A stretch of 58,566 nucleotides of DNA from an uncultured Verrucomicrobiales bacterium (GTDB taxonomy: Bacteria > Verrucomicrobiota > Verrucomicrobiia > Verrucomicrobiales > Akkermansiaceae), in the NCBI GenBank assembly GCA_937934595.1, contig CALGZA010000050.1, positions 1-58,566 of the forward strand, read 5' to 3'. Of this stretch, positions 17,264 through 26,227 are shown in pieces; position 1 is the first letter of the stretch, and every line of letters starts with the position of its first letter. The position numbers were made by a program, and so were the translations under genes. Under the pieces are notes generated by a model. That model searched no databases. It was not told the origin of the DNA and saw only the letters and a program-made list of their open reading frames with translations.

Positions 17264-17799
17264 TTGTAGACAATATCAGCAAACATGATTACGGAATGAG
17301 TGTGAGCTTGAGTGCCTAGTCATTAAGTAATGAAAGGTGCTCATTGGTCTGCGATTTAGATAATTACATTGGTGGAATGAAGGCTGGAAAGCGTGTTTTC
17401 CGTTATTACTAGGATGTCTGTATCTGATACTCTTTTTCTGAGGATTTTATGTCTCTCAAGGAGTAGAGATTTTCTTTTAGGGGTGATGAAGTGTTACTTG
17501 ATTGGCGTGAGTTTTTGAGAAGTGCTTTAGTTAGATCAATGGATACGCCGACGTATTTTTCTTTAGCGAACAATGTGATGTATAGGTTTGAAGATTCTTA
17601 GGAGGTATTTATTATTGCTTTTGATTTCTTTTCAAGCTGTTGTAATGGTTGTTTATTAATAATTTACTATCATTGAGTTAGGGTGAATTTGATTTCAGAA
17701 TTGATGGGTAGGTTAAATGTTTTTGATTAGATAGGAGTGGGTGTTGAGTTTTTTTCTTTTTTCTTGAATAGACTTTATGGTGGTGGCGTCATAAGGGGT
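17264..17799. other. Gene-poor stretch with possible coding remnants
   Basis: No intact gene is seen. Two short plus-strand open stretches read like ordinary protein but lack a start and upstream sequence: one ends at a TAG near 17413 and contains DLDNYIGGMKAGKRVF; the other runs 17467-17601 and contains LLDWREFLRSAL and MDTPTYFSLANNV. Another short open piece near 17615 ends in a lipobox-like FFSSC but has no start codon. These may be remnants of decayed genes. The last part must hold the promoter for the lipoprotein at 17800. Confidence 0.35.
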
Positions 17800-18096
17800 A
17801 TGAAGTTAAGACAAAGAATGTATTTGATGTTGATGGTGGTGGTGGTTTCTTTATTTTCAAGCTGTGCACAGAATGGACACTTATCAGTAAGTGAGCCTTC
17901 AGTTTTTGAAATAGAGGAGGAGCCTGAGCCTGAGGGGTTTGGGTGGTGGTTATTTGATACGTTGTTGGGGAGTGATCCTGATGCGGATTATATTGATGAA
18001 GATGAGAGGCAACGAGGAGCTGATAGGGCTAGGAGAAATTTTACTAAAAATAATGGTGATAGCTTGAGAGAGAAGTTAGAACAGAAAAAACGATAG
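17800..18096 (+). CDS. Small acidic lipoprotein of unknown function
   Basis: The frame opens at 17737, but the ATG at 17800 is preceded by AAGGGG and starts a clean lipoprotein signal: basic MKLRQR, a hydrophobic core of Leu, Met and Val, and the lipobox LFSSC. The mature protein is about 77 residues, with an acidic proline-containing stretch (EIEEEPEPEGFGWWLFDTL) and a highly charged C-terminus (EDERQRGADRARRNF... REKLEQKKR). The signal resembles that of the Arg-rich lipoprotein at 594 (both end in LFSSC), but the mature parts differ. It lies 36 bases before an outer-membrane barrel gene and may be co-transcribed with it. No known family. Confidence 0.65.
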   Translation: MKLRQRMYLMLMVVVVSLFSSCAQNGHLSVSEPSVFEIEEEPEPEGFGWWLFDTLLGSDPDADYIDEDERQRGADRARRNFTKNNGDSLREKLEQKKR

Positions 18097-18128
18097 AGAA
18101 TACAACAGAGAACACAATAGAGAACATT
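18093..18128 (+). repeat. Three 12-bp tandem repeats before the barrel gene
   Basis: Units ATAGAGAATACA, ACAGAGAACACA and ATAGAGAACATT lie end to end between the lipoprotein stop and the ATG at 18133. Each unit carries AGAGAA, and the last sits where a ribosome-binding site would be, so copy number could affect translation of the barrel gene. Confidence 0.7.
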
Positions 18129-18132
18129 GATT

Positions 18133-18681
18133 ATGAAAAATACGATTAAACAAAAAATGGCTGCTGTAGCGATGGCAGGGTTGGTAACAGTAACTCAGGT
18201 AGATGCTGCTGGTGATTTTGAGGCTGGTGTAGGTTATATGGAGTCAGCGGAGAGGGCTTTTGGATTTATTAAGGGTCAGGGCGTGGTGTATCAGGATGAG
18301 GTGGCTAGTCATAAGATAGGTTTAGAATATATAGGTTATGATGAGACATTGGATTCATCTGCGAATACGGATTTATTGTTTACTACGATTGTTTTAAACT
18401 ACGAGGTGGAGTACCAGATGAATCCTGCTTTTTCTGTATATGGTGGCGTGGGTATAGGTGGCCAGTTGGTCTCATTGGAGTCACCTGTGGGCGATCTTGA
18501 TGATGATTTGTATGGGTATGCGCAGGTGTTTGCGGGGGTGAGGGCACGCTTAAGTGATAGTATAGATTTTAAGTTGGGGGTAAGGAGGATGTTTTTTGAT
18601 GAGTATGAGTTGTTAGGGATATCTGGTATTAAGCAGGAGCAGACTTGGGGTTTTGAGGCTGGTTTTACTTTGCGTTTTTAG
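18133..18681 (+). CDS. Small outer-membrane beta-barrel protein
   Basis: About 182 residues from the ATG at 18133 (a TTG two codons earlier is in frame). The signal peptide runs to about VDAAGD. The mature part shows eight or so amphipathic strands with alternating hydrophobic residues (FEAGVGYMESA, HKIGLEYIGYDE, LFTTIVLNYEVEYQM, FSVYGGVGIGGQLV, YGYAQVFAGVRARL, IDFKLGVRRMFFDE), and it ends WGFEAGFTLRF. An aromatic final residue is the typical signal for BAM-dependent outer-membrane insertion. This is the pattern of OmpW/OmpA-like or opacity-type eight-strand barrels. A function cannot be named. A terminator follows. Confidence 0.75.
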   Translation: MKNTIKQKMAAVAMAGLVTVTQVDAAGDFEAGVGYMESAERAFGFIKGQGVVYQDEVASHKIGLEYIGYDETLDSSANTDLLFTTIVLNYEVEYQMNPAFSVYGGVGIGGQLVSLESPVGDLDDDLYGYAQVFAGVRARLSDSIDFKLGVRRMFFDEYELLGISGIKQEQTWGFEAGFTLRF

Positions 18682-18702
18682 TGGGTGTTTTGTGATGTTT
18701 AG

Positions 18703-18737
18703 GCTCGTGATTCTTTTGTTAGGGTCACGGGCTTTTT
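18703..18737 (+). terminator. Intrinsic terminator of the barrel gene
   Basis: The stem GCTCGTGA / TCACGGGC has eight pairs including one G-T wobble, a ~14-base loop, and TTTTTGG directly after. It lies 22 bases past the stop at 18681. Confidence 0.75.
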
Positions 18738-19347
18738 GGTTTTATGGGGTGTGCTTGTATGGTTATACAATGGGTCTGGTTGAATTTTTTATTTCAAGAG
18801 AGGTTTATGTATTCTGTTGGTTTATTTTGATGGATGTTATACCATTTTACAGTTATTCTGGGCTGATAGTAGTTTCAATATATTTGGAAGCAGCAGCTGA
18901 GCTGATTTTTTGAAGTGCAAAACAATATATCAAGATTATCTTCGTTATTCGTTAGATGCATAGTCCACTATACGCTTTCCTCTTGCCTTGCTACTCTTGC
19001 TATCTTGTTGTGCTATCAATCCATTCTAACCGTTCAAATGGTATTACTCGAAATGTGTGATAAATCCTGAGTGAGACTTAGTGTTAGGCGTGGTATGAGG
19101 ATGAAATTAAGTTTATTAGGTGAGGAGTTCTAACAGGGTGGGAAGCATTTTAGTTTTTAAAAAAAAAGAGGTTTACAGCAGGATTCAAGATGGAATAGGG
19201 TTATGGTTTTACTAAAAGGGAGGCTGGTTTAGCGAGTCGTCGTATCGGGCTTGGGGGAGTTTTAAAAGATTAGATAAGCGATGCTTCAGTTTAAGTCATG
19301 ATGAAGGGCTTTCAGGCTGGTGATTGATGGGTGGTCTTTGTTTGCTT
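18738..19347. other. Gene-poor stretch with a segment of opposite base skew
   Basis: No convincing gene is seen. From about 18,920 to 19,060 the plus strand is C- and T-rich with few G, unlike almost all of the window. That segment begins with TTCGTTATTCGTTAGATGC and includes CTTTCCTCTTGCCTTGCTAC. It looks inserted or inverted relative to its surroundings. A short hydrophobic frame at about 18,769-18,913 has no ribosome-binding site. The rest shows no recognisable signal. Confidence 0.4.
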
Positions 19348-20769
19348 TTATGTAAGGATGTCTTTTATGATGTGGCCGTGGACGTCTGTTAGTCTGAAGT
19401 TGCGGCCTTGGTGTTTGTAGGTTAGTTTTTCGTGGTCTAGTCCTAGGAGGTGCATTAGTGTGGCTTGGAAGTCATGGACGTGAACTGGGTTTTGTGTGAC
19501 GTTACATCCGAATTCATCTGTTGCTCCGTATGTGATGCCTGGTTTGACTCCTCCGCCAGCCATCCAGATGGTGAATGCATAGGGGTGGTGGTCGCGGCCC
19601 CATTTTTTTGTGTCTTTGATGTTACCTTGGAGGAATGGAGTTCGCCCGAATTCACCTCCCCAGATGACGAGTGTTTCGTCTAGCATTCCACGCATTTCTA
19701 GGTCTTTGATGAGTGCTGCTGAGGGTTGATCTGTGTCTATGCATTGAGTTTTGAGTTGGTGGTTGAGGTTGTTGTGTTGGTCCCAGCCTGCGTGCATGAG
19801 CTGTATGAAGCGTGTTCCACGTTCTGCGAGGCGGCGAGCCATGATGCAGTTGTATGCGAATGATCCTTTACGGTTAACGTCTGGTCCATACATGTGTAGG
19901 ATGGATTTTGGCTCTTTGGAGAGGTCTGTTAGTTCTGGTACGGATGTTTGCATTTTGTATGCCATCTCGTATTGAGCGATGCGTGTAATGATTTCTTGGT
20001 CGTTGGTTCTTTGGTAGTGTTTTTGGTTCATTTCGGCGATGGCATCTAGTTGTTTTCTTCTTATTGATTTATTAATGCCGGTTGGATTTTCTAGGTAGAG
20101 TACTGGGTCTCCTCCGCCTCGGAATTTTACTCCTTGGTGAACGCTGGGTAGGAATCCGCTGCCCCAGTATGAGTCGTAAAACATTTGTCCGCATGATGCT
20201 TCTTTGTCTACGGATGTCATGGCGACGAATGTGGGTAGTTCTTGATTCATGCTGCCTAGTCCGTAGCTGAGCCATGATCCGATGCTGGGTCTGCCGAATC
20301 TTTCACCCCCCGTGAGGAAGAATGTGATTGCTGGTGCGTGGTTGACCTGGGTGGTGTGCATGGATTTGATGAAGCATAGTTTGTCTGCGATGCTTGCGGT
20401 GTATGGGAGGAAGCTGGAGACTTGTGCGCCACTTTGGCCGTGCTGTTTGAATTTGGTTATTTCTGCAAGTATGGATTTTGTTTTGTCAGCGGTCATGGTG
20501 CTGAATCTTTTGTCACCGAGGAATTCTTTTGGTATTTCTTTTCCGTGCCATTTTTTTAGCGCGGGTTTGTGATCAAAGAGGTCTACGTGGGATGGTGCTC
20601 CGTTTTGGAATAGGTAGATTACTCTTTTGGCTTTTGGGGCGTAGTGGCTGAGACCTGCGAGTGCTGAGGGTAGCATGTTAGAGAGGGCAGCGGTACCGAG
20701 GCCGAGGGCGCCTTTGGAGAAAAATTGTCTTCTGGTGTAGAGCGCGGATTGTTCTGTTAGAGGGTCCAT
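19348..20769 (-). CDS. Tat-exported DUF1501 protein
   Basis: 473 residues from the ATG at 20769, which lies two bases after the upstream stop; a longer frame to 20829 runs into the upstream gene. The N-terminus has a Tat-like signal (TRRQFFSKGALGLGTAAL). DUF1501 belongs to the alkaline-phosphatase/sulfatase fold. Visible signatures are LFQNGAPSHVDLFDHKP near the start, MHTTQVNHAPA, LMHAGWDQHNNL, VIWGGEFGRTP, GRDHHPYAFTIWMAGGGVKPG and the C-terminal HDFQATLMHLLGLDHEKLTY. The His and Asp residues of GRDHHP and HVHDFQ are candidate metal ligands. The substrate is unknown. It pairs with the DUF1549/DUF1553 cytochrome just upstream, an arrangement found widely in Planctomycetes and Verrucomicrobia. 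Confidence 0.9.
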   Translation of the reverse strand: MDPLTEQSALYTRRQFFSKGALGLGTAALSNMLPSALAGLSHYAPKAKRVIYLFQNGAPSHVDLFDHKPALKKWHGKEIPKEFLGDKRFSTMTADKTKSILAEITKFKQHGQSGAQVSSFLPYTASIADKLCFIKSMHTTQVNHAPAITFFLTGGERFGRPSIGSWLSYGLGSMNQELPTFVAMTSVDKEASCGQMFYDSYWGSGFLPSVHQGVKFRGGGDPVLYLENPTGINKSIRRKQLDAIAEMNQKHYQRTNDQEIITRIAQYEMAYKMQTSVPELTDLSKEPKSILHMYGPDVNRKGSFAYNCIMARRLAERGTRFIQLMHAGWDQHNNLNHQLKTQCIDTDQPSAALIKDLEMRGMLDETLVIWGGEFGRTPFLQGNIKDTKKWGRDHHPYAFTIWMAGGGVKPGITYGATDEFGCNVTQNPVHVHDFQATLMHLLGLDHEKLTYKHQGRNFRLTDVHGHIIKDILT

Positions 20770-20771
20770 GG

Positions 20772-23099
20772 TTATTCTTTGGTGAGTGTTTCGTCTAGGT
20801 TGAGGAGGATGGAGCATAGTGATGCCCATGCGGCATGGATGGAGGGGTTGAGTTTAGGGTTTCTTTTTGAGTAGCCTTGGTTGAGGAGTGCTATGGCTTG
20901 ATTTGGTGATTTTTTGTATTCTGTGATGAGGTTGTTTAGTGTTTTGGTGAGGAATTGAGTTTCTTTGGGTTCTGGGTGTCTTGCTGTGGCGAGTTGGAAT
21001 GCGAATGTGATGCGTTTGTTTTCTGGGAGGCTGAGGATACGTTCTGCCATGGCGCGAGCTGATTCAACGAATAGTGGTTCGTTGAGTGTGGTGAGCGCGT
21101 GCATGGGTGTGTTTGTTCTGTTCTGAACGACTTCACATTCTTGGCGTTTTGCGTTGTCGAAGAACATGGTGGGTCCGACTATGCGTCTCCAGAAGATGTA
21201 TAGGCTTCTGCGGTAGATGTTTTTGTTGGTGTCTGGTTGGTATTTGATTTTTCCGAATGTTGCTTCTGCCCAGATGCCTTTTGGTTGGTATGGTTTGACT
21301 CCGGGGCCGCCCATTTCTGTATTGATGAGTCCTGATATGGCGAGTGCTTGGTCTCGCAGCATCCATGATGGCATGCGGTATCTGGGTGCGTGCGTGTAGA
21401 GCTTATTTTCTGGGTCTATTTCTTTTGACTTGGGGTTTATTTTGGAGCTTTGGCGGTATGTTTTGCTGGTGACGATTGTTTTGTGTATTTGTTTTACGTC
21501 CCAGCCGTTGTTTATGAATTCTGTGGCGAGCCAGTCTAGTAGCTGTGGGTGTGTGGGTTTGGCGCCTTGGCTACCGAAGTCTTCGACTGTGGTGACGAGT
21601 CCTTTGCCGAAGAATGTTTGCCAGTATCTGTTGACGATGACTCTTGAGGTTAGAGGGTTTTTGTTACTGACTAGCCATTTAGCGAGTTCTAGGCGGTTGA
21701 ATTCTGTGGTGTTTTGTTTATTGTTTTTGTTATTGTTTAGGAATTTTGGTATTCCTGCAGTGACTAGTTTGTTAGTGGGTTTGTCATAGGCGCCGCCGTC
21801 TAGGATGAATGTTTTACGTCTTTTTTCTGGAGGGAGGTGATCCATTATCATGACGTTTGGGATTGTTCTTTTGAGTTTACGTTCTTGTTTTTTGAGTGTT
21901 TTGAGTTTTGTTTTGTGGTCTATGTTTTTTGGGTTTGAGGTGTTGTGTTTTTTTATTTTTTTTATGATGGATGCTAGTGATTTTTCTTGTTCTGGGTTGG
22001 TGTGGAACATGATGGGTTTAGCTCTGCCGTATCCTTGTTTGCCCGTTTCTGAGGTTTGGTTAAATATGTCGTAAAGTTTGAAGTAGTCGTGGTGTGATAT
22101 GGGGTCGTATTTATGGTCGTGGCATCTGGCGCAGGCGACGGTGAGTCCGAGCCAGATTGTGGATGTTGTTTCGACACGATCCATGACATTTTCGACTCTG
22201 GTTTCTTCTGGGATTCTGCCTCCTTCGTTGTTGTATGTGTGGTTTCTGTTGAATGCTGATGCGAGTCGTTGTTGTTTGGTGTTGTTAGGGAGCATGTCAC
22301 CTGCGAGGATTTCTTTGGTGAATTGGTCAAATTTGATGTTGTTGTTGAGGGCGTTGATGAGCCAGTCACGCCAGGGCCACATGCTTCTGGTGGGGTCATT
22401 TTGGAATCCGTCTGTGTCTGCGTAGCGGGCTGCGTCTAGCCATTCCCATGCCATTCGTTCACCGTATCTGGGTGATGCGAGGAGTCTGTCTACGACTTTT
22501 TCGTATGCGTTTGGTGATTTGTCTTCAATGAAGTTTTTGGTTTCTTTTGGAGTGGGTGGTAGGCCTGTTAGGTCAAGGGTGACTCGTCTGATGAGTGACT
22601 GTCTGGGGGCTTCTGGTGCGATGCTGAGTTGTTGCTTTTGTGCCTTTTGTGTAATGAAGTAGTCGATGGGGTGTTGGTTGAATTGTATGGTGTTGTTTGG
22701 TTGTATGGGGCGGAATGCCCAGTGTGCTGACCAGGTTGCTCCTTGGGTTATCCATTGTTTGAGGAGTTCTATTTCTTGTTGTTTTAGTTTACGTTTGGTG
22801 GTGGGTGGGGGCATGATTTTGTTGTCATCATTGGATGTGATGACTTGTATTATAGCGCTTTTCAGTGTTGATCCGGGAGTGACAGGTTTTATTCCGTTAT
22901 GTTCTGCGAATAGGCCTTCCCGGGTGTCTAGTCTGATGTTAGCTTCTCTGGTATTAGCGTCTGGTCCGTGGCATGCGAAGCAGTATTCGGACAGGATGGG
23001 TCTGATCTGGCGGTCAAAATCTATTATTCTATCTGCGTGTAGGATTGATGCAGATAGGCTGAATACTATTACAAGCGTATGTAAATATGTAAGAACCAT
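20772..23099 (-). CDS. PSCyt1/DUF1549/DUF1553 surface cytochrome
   Basis: 775 residues. A signal peptide (about 1-22) is followed by the planctomycete cytochrome C domain, with haem site CFACHG at 40-45 and the downstream MPPP ligand region near 95. DUF1549 follows (about 145-350; FDQFTKEILAGDMLP and a second CARCHDHKYDPI haem-type site). DUF1553 covers about 470-740 (NRYWQTFFGKGLV, FGSQGAKPTHPQLLDWLA, YRQSS, RNTPMHALTTLNEP). Many relatives are near 1000 residues because they carry an extra lectin-like module between the two DUFs; that module is absent here. It should be extracytoplasmic with two c-type haem sites. Role unknown; electron transfer linked to glycan or lipid oxidation has been guessed. 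It is co-transcribed with DUF1501. Confidence 0.9.
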   Translation of the reverse strand: MVLTYLHTLVIVFSLSASILHADRIIDFDRQIRPILSEYCFACHGPDANTREANIRLDTREGLFAEHNGIKPVTPGSTLKSAIIQVITSNDDNKIMPPPTTKRKLKQQEIELLKQWITQGATWSAHWAFRPIQPNNTIQFNQHPIDYFITQKAQKQQLSIAPEAPRQSLIRRVTLDLTGLPPTPKETKNFIEDKSPNAYEKVVDRLLASPRYGERMAWEWLDAARYADTDGFQNDPTRSMWPWRDWLINALNNNIKFDQFTKEILAGDMLPNNTKQQRLASAFNRNHTYNNEGGRIPEETRVENVMDRVETTSTIWLGLTVACARCHDHKYDPISHHDYFKLYDIFNQTSETGKQGYGRAKPIMFHTNPEQEKSLASIIKKIKKHNTSNPKNIDHKTKLKTLKKQERKLKRTIPNVMIMDHLPPEKRRKTFILDGGAYDKPTNKLVTAGIPKFLNNNKNNKQNTTEFNRLELAKWLVSNKNPLTSRVIVNRYWQTFFGKGLVTTVEDFGSQGAKPTHPQLLDWLATEFINNGWDVKQIHKTIVTSKTYRQSSKINPKSKEIDPENKLYTHAPRYRMPSWMLRDQALAISGLINTEMGGPGVKPYQPKGIWAEATFGKIKYQPDTNKNIYRRSLYIFWRRIVGPTMFFDNAKRQECEVVQNRTNTPMHALTTLNEPLFVESARAMAERILSLPENKRITFAFQLATARHPEPKETQFLTKTLNNLITEYKKSPNQAIALLNQGYSKRNPKLNPSIHAAWASLCSILLNLDETLTKE

Positions 23100-23261
23100 G
23101 GGGTTATTATGTACTATTGGAATTATTTGTCATGCATTTTGCTGTTTACTTGTCGTTGGTGTATTTTGTTTTTTTGATTAATGTTGGGAGGGGTGGTGAA
23201 AAATTAGCTAGTGCAACTTGGGTTAAGTGGTGTAAGATATTTGTAGTTTTTTAAATATATT

Positions 23262-24551
23262 ATGATCAAAATTAAATTAATCGTCTTATCTATGTTAGCT
23301 ATGGGTTGTTTGGCTAGTGGAGAGAGTTTGTCTGAGGGAGGGTTTGATGCGAAGTATATCAATGAGAAGTCACATTTGTGGCCTTTTGATAATGCTGGTA
23401 AGGTGCTTAATGTGGATACGGTAGGTAAGAAGTTCGATTTTTTGAAGAATACAGTTTACGATAAAGAGATATTAAACAAGGTCATTGGACGGGCATGGAA
23501 TGTGGTACATTGGACAAAGGATACGACATTTATACAGAAGGATATGGTTCATGATTTTAGTAAGCTTGAGGGTGAGGTTATCGTGAAATTTTTTGTTGGT
23601 AATGCTGATGAGGTTGAGAAGATGTCTAAGGGTGTGGCTTTTATTTCTAATAAGGCTACCGTTTATGCGAGTGCAAAGACTGTAGAAGGAATAGAGGTGG
23701 GGGAGCAGGAGGTAGTGGGGTTGTTCAAGGCAGATGGTTTGCAGTCAGGAATTATTATGATGGGTGACAAACCTGTGCAAGTTAAGACGTCTTGGAAGCT
23801 GCCTAGGATCACTATTTTTAAAGATGTTCATGCTGGGGTTTTGAAGGGAGGGCACTGGTCAGCTAGGATAGGAGGCAAGTCTGTAGGTGACAGGTTTATT
23901 GCGACTGGTATTGAACTTACGTCTATTGCTAGTCCGACTGAGAATGATGACCCTAAGTTGCCGAGGTTGTTAGTGATAGGTGATTCTATCAGTATGAATT
24001 ATGGTAAGGCTGCGAAGGAAGCTTTAAGAGGGGTGGTGAATTATCACCGTAATGAGGGGAATAGTTATTCTTCTAACTATGGAGCTCAGTATGTGAAATA
24101 TTGGTTGGGTGATTATAAGAAGAAGGGTCAGCAGTGGGATGTCATTCATTTTAATCATGGATTACATGATTTGAAGCAAAGCGGGCCTGATGTTCCTTAT
24201 GCGATGAGTCTGGAGAACTATAAGATGTATTTGCATCTTATTATAAAGGAGCTCCAGAAGAGTGGTGCGAAGTTGATATGGACTAGTACTACGCCAGTTC
24301 CGAATGATAAGGGTGGTCCACATGGCCGGCAGAAAGGGGCTGAATTGGCATTTAATAGGGCGGCTAAGGAGGTTATTTCTAAATACCCTGATATTATGAT
24401 TAACGATCTTTGTGGGGTTGTTCATGGATCTGAGGTCTTTGATAATTTTAGGAAAGGCTCAGATGTGCATTATTATAATGCTGATGAGCGTAAGGTTCTG
24501 GGTGATGCTGTAGCTGAGGTGGTTAAGAAAGCTCTACAGGTTAAGAAATAG
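23262..24551 (+). CDS. Exported two-domain SGNH hydrolase
   Basis: 429 residues. Signal peptide 1-20, a beta-rich N-terminal domain (about 25-225) of the kind seen before SGNH domains in PVC proteins, then the SGNH domain. Block I is VIGDSISMNY with Ser242, block III is FNHGLHDLK, and block V is DVHYYN with Asp401 and His403. In block III the usual Asn of GxND is His302, so the oxyanion hole differs from the classic form, as in other PVC members I recall. Likely a carbohydrate or lipid esterase acting outside the cytoplasm; substrate unknown. It starts a plus-strand series of seven exported proteins, 17 bases before the SASA gene, and diverges from the cytochrome operon. Confidence 0.82.
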   Translation: MIKIKLIVLSMLAMGCLASGESLSEGGFDAKYINEKSHLWPFDNAGKVLNVDTVGKKFDFLKNTVYDKEILNKVIGRAWNVVHWTKDTTFIQKDMVHDFSKLEGEVIVKFFVGNADEVEKMSKGVAFISNKATVYASAKTVEGIEVGEQEVVGLFKADGLQSGIIMMGDKPVQVKTSWKLPRITIFKDVHAGVLKGGHWSARIGGKSVGDRFIATGIELTSIASPTENDDPKLPRLLVIGDSISMNYGKAAKEALRGVVNYHRNEGNSYSSNYGAQYVKYWLGDYKKKGQQWDVIHFNHGLHDLKQSGPDVPYAMSLENYKMYLHLIIKELQKSGAKLIWTSTTPVPNDKGGPHGRQKGAELAFNRAAKEVISKYPDIMINDLCGVVHGSEVFDNFRKGSDVHYYNADERKVLGDAVAEVVKKALQVKK

Positions 24552-24568
24552 TTAGATTTTAATAATAT

Positions 24569-26227
24569 ATGAAAAGAAACTTTATTTGTGGTTTGTTCGT
24601 AGCTGTTGGTTTGACTGCGGTTACGAGTTTAGGGGCAGAGAAGCTTAAGAAAGAGAAGCTTCAGATTGTATTCTGCTTTGGGCAATCTAATATGGTGGGA
24701 ACTGCGAAAGTTCCTACGGTGTGGTATTTGTCACAGCCTCAGTATATTCCGCCTAAGGAGTCTGCTGTTTTAAAGACTAGGTATTTTGATTGGAATTTTT
24801 ATTGGAGTGGGGTTCGTTATTATCAGGGGCCAAGGAAACAAGAGCTTTTAGATTTAGTTCAGGCTCGCAGAAACTCACGAGTGAAATGGCGGCAGCGTAT
24901 AAGGGGGCATAATGGAGTGGTGTGGAAAGAGGAGTGGGGTAAGAATCCGGGTTCTGGGCGAAGTAAAGTTTACCCTTTTTTAGATCAGAAAGCTGAGGAG
25001 GAGGGGATTTACAAGAAGATGGCAGAGATTTTGGAATCTGAAGAGAATACGTTTAATGTAAATGATGCTTATGCCGAGCTTATTTCAAGGGGGGATACGA
25101 ATGCTGAAGAGCTGAGGATGGCGAATGAGCATTACCTGAAAGGGGTAACGGAAGCTGATTTTACTGCTTTTGATGAGGCTGTAAAGGAGGCCAACATTGA
25201 TCCGAAGGATCAAAGTGAGAACTGTGAGAAAAATAGGGCTATTTATGCTGGGTTGGCACAGAAGCATTTGGGCTTGCCTATTGCAAAGCGCACAAGGATT
25301 TTTGGTTATGGTGCGATAGCTGGATCTGAGGGGACTAGTGCGACTGGGAGGATTACGCATGGTCCATTGAGTGTTGGTTATGGTGGTGGGATTACTAGTA
25401 TAGGTCCTGAATATGGAATAGGAATGGCTCTGGAGCGTGAGATAGATGCTCCCATATTGTTGGTCAAATGCTCATGGGGTAACACCTCGATAGCTGGAGC
25501 TTGGCGAACTCCGTCTTTAGATGGGGTGGAAACTTCTTATGAGAAGTCAAGTAGAGAGGCATCAAACGCAAAGAGAAAGGCACAGGCTAAACTTAAGGGT
25601 ATAGCTTACAATCCTATTATGGCACCTGAGAAAACAGGCAAGCTGTCATGGTGCTGGGATCAGGTTTTGCCACAAGTTGATAAGGTTTTGGCAAATCCAG
25701 GTAAATATTATCCAGGTTATGACCCTGAGGTTGGATATGAGGTAGCTGGGATGGTTTGGTTTCAAGGTTATAGTGACAAAGATAATCCTGCATACGGTGA
25801 GCTATTATCTGAGCTTATTAGGGATTTTAGGAAGAAGGTGAAGACACCAAGGATGCCAGTAGTCTGTGGTACACTTGGGATGGTAGGTTTCAAGTCTCAG
25901 GCGTTTGCAGAGGCTGCGAATCAAGGGATGCTAGAGGCTTCACAAATGCCTGATCTGAAGGGTATGGTTGATGTAGTGAATACTGCGCCTTATTACCCCT
26001 TGGAGCTTAGTTTACTCAAGCAGGTTATGCAAACTGCTGGGAAGGGATCAGCGGAGTATGAGAAGGCTTTATTGATGTTAGGTCGTGCTACTAGTAATAA
26101 AGGATTTCATTATCATGGTAGTGCAAAGTGTTTTATTTTGATGGGTGATGCTATGGGGCGAAGTTTGGCCAACCTTATTGGCGGTGGTGAGCCTAGTGTT
26201 GATGGAGAGAAACTTTTAAAGAAATGA
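24569..26227 (+). CDS. Sialate-O-acetylesterase-like (SASA) carbohydrate esterase
   Basis: 552 residues with a signal peptide (1-23). The SASA/CE6-like family signature FCFGQSNMVG is at about 35-44, with nucleophile Ser40; ILLVKCSWGNTSIAGAW and VWFQGYSDKDNP follow, and the C-terminal HYHGSAKCFILMGDAMG supplies the catalytic His. Residues ~60-215 form a charged helical insertion that is larger than in typical SASA proteins. Expected to remove acetyl or similar ester groups from polysaccharides in the periplasm or outside; true substrate unknown. Its stop overlaps the start of the FAD oxidoreductase gene (ATGA), so those two are translationally coupled. Confidence 0.85.
   Translation: MKRNFICGLFVAVGLTAVTSLGAEKLKKEKLQIVFCFGQSNMVGTAKVPTVWYLSQPQYIPPKESAVLKTRYFDWNFYWSGVRYYQGPRKQELLDLVQARRNSRVKWRQRIRGHNGVVWKEEWGKNPGSGRSKVYPFLDQKAEEEGIYKKMAEILESEENTFNVNDAYAELISRGDTNAEELRMANEHYLKGVTEADFTAFDEAVKEANIDPKDQSENCEKNRAIYAGLAQKHLGLPIAKRTRIFGYGAIAGSEGTSATGRITHGPLSVGYGGGITSIGPEYGIGMALEREIDAPILLVKCSWGNTSIAGAWRTPSLDGVETSYEKSSREASNAKRKAQAKLKGIAYNPIMAPEKTGKLSWCWDQVLPQVDKVLANPGKYYPGYDPEVGYEVAGMVWFQGYSDKDNPAYGELLSELIRDFRKKVKTPRMPVVCGTLGMVGFKSQAFAEAANQGMLEASQMPDLKGMVDVVNTAPYYPLELSLLKQVMQTAGKGSAEYEKALLMLGRATSNKGFHYHGSAKCFILMGDAMGRSLANLIGGGEPSVDGEKLLKK

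Noticed and set aside
18653-18913. 86-codon hydrophobic frame after the barrel gene
   Set aside because: It begins inside the barrel gene, crosses a clear terminator and has no ribosome-binding site. A shorter version from 18769 also lacks start context.
18935-18975. Integron attC-like core GTTAGATGC
   Set aside because: The 7-base core resembles the end of some attC sites, but there is no matching RYYYAAC partner or large imperfect palindrome, and no integrase.
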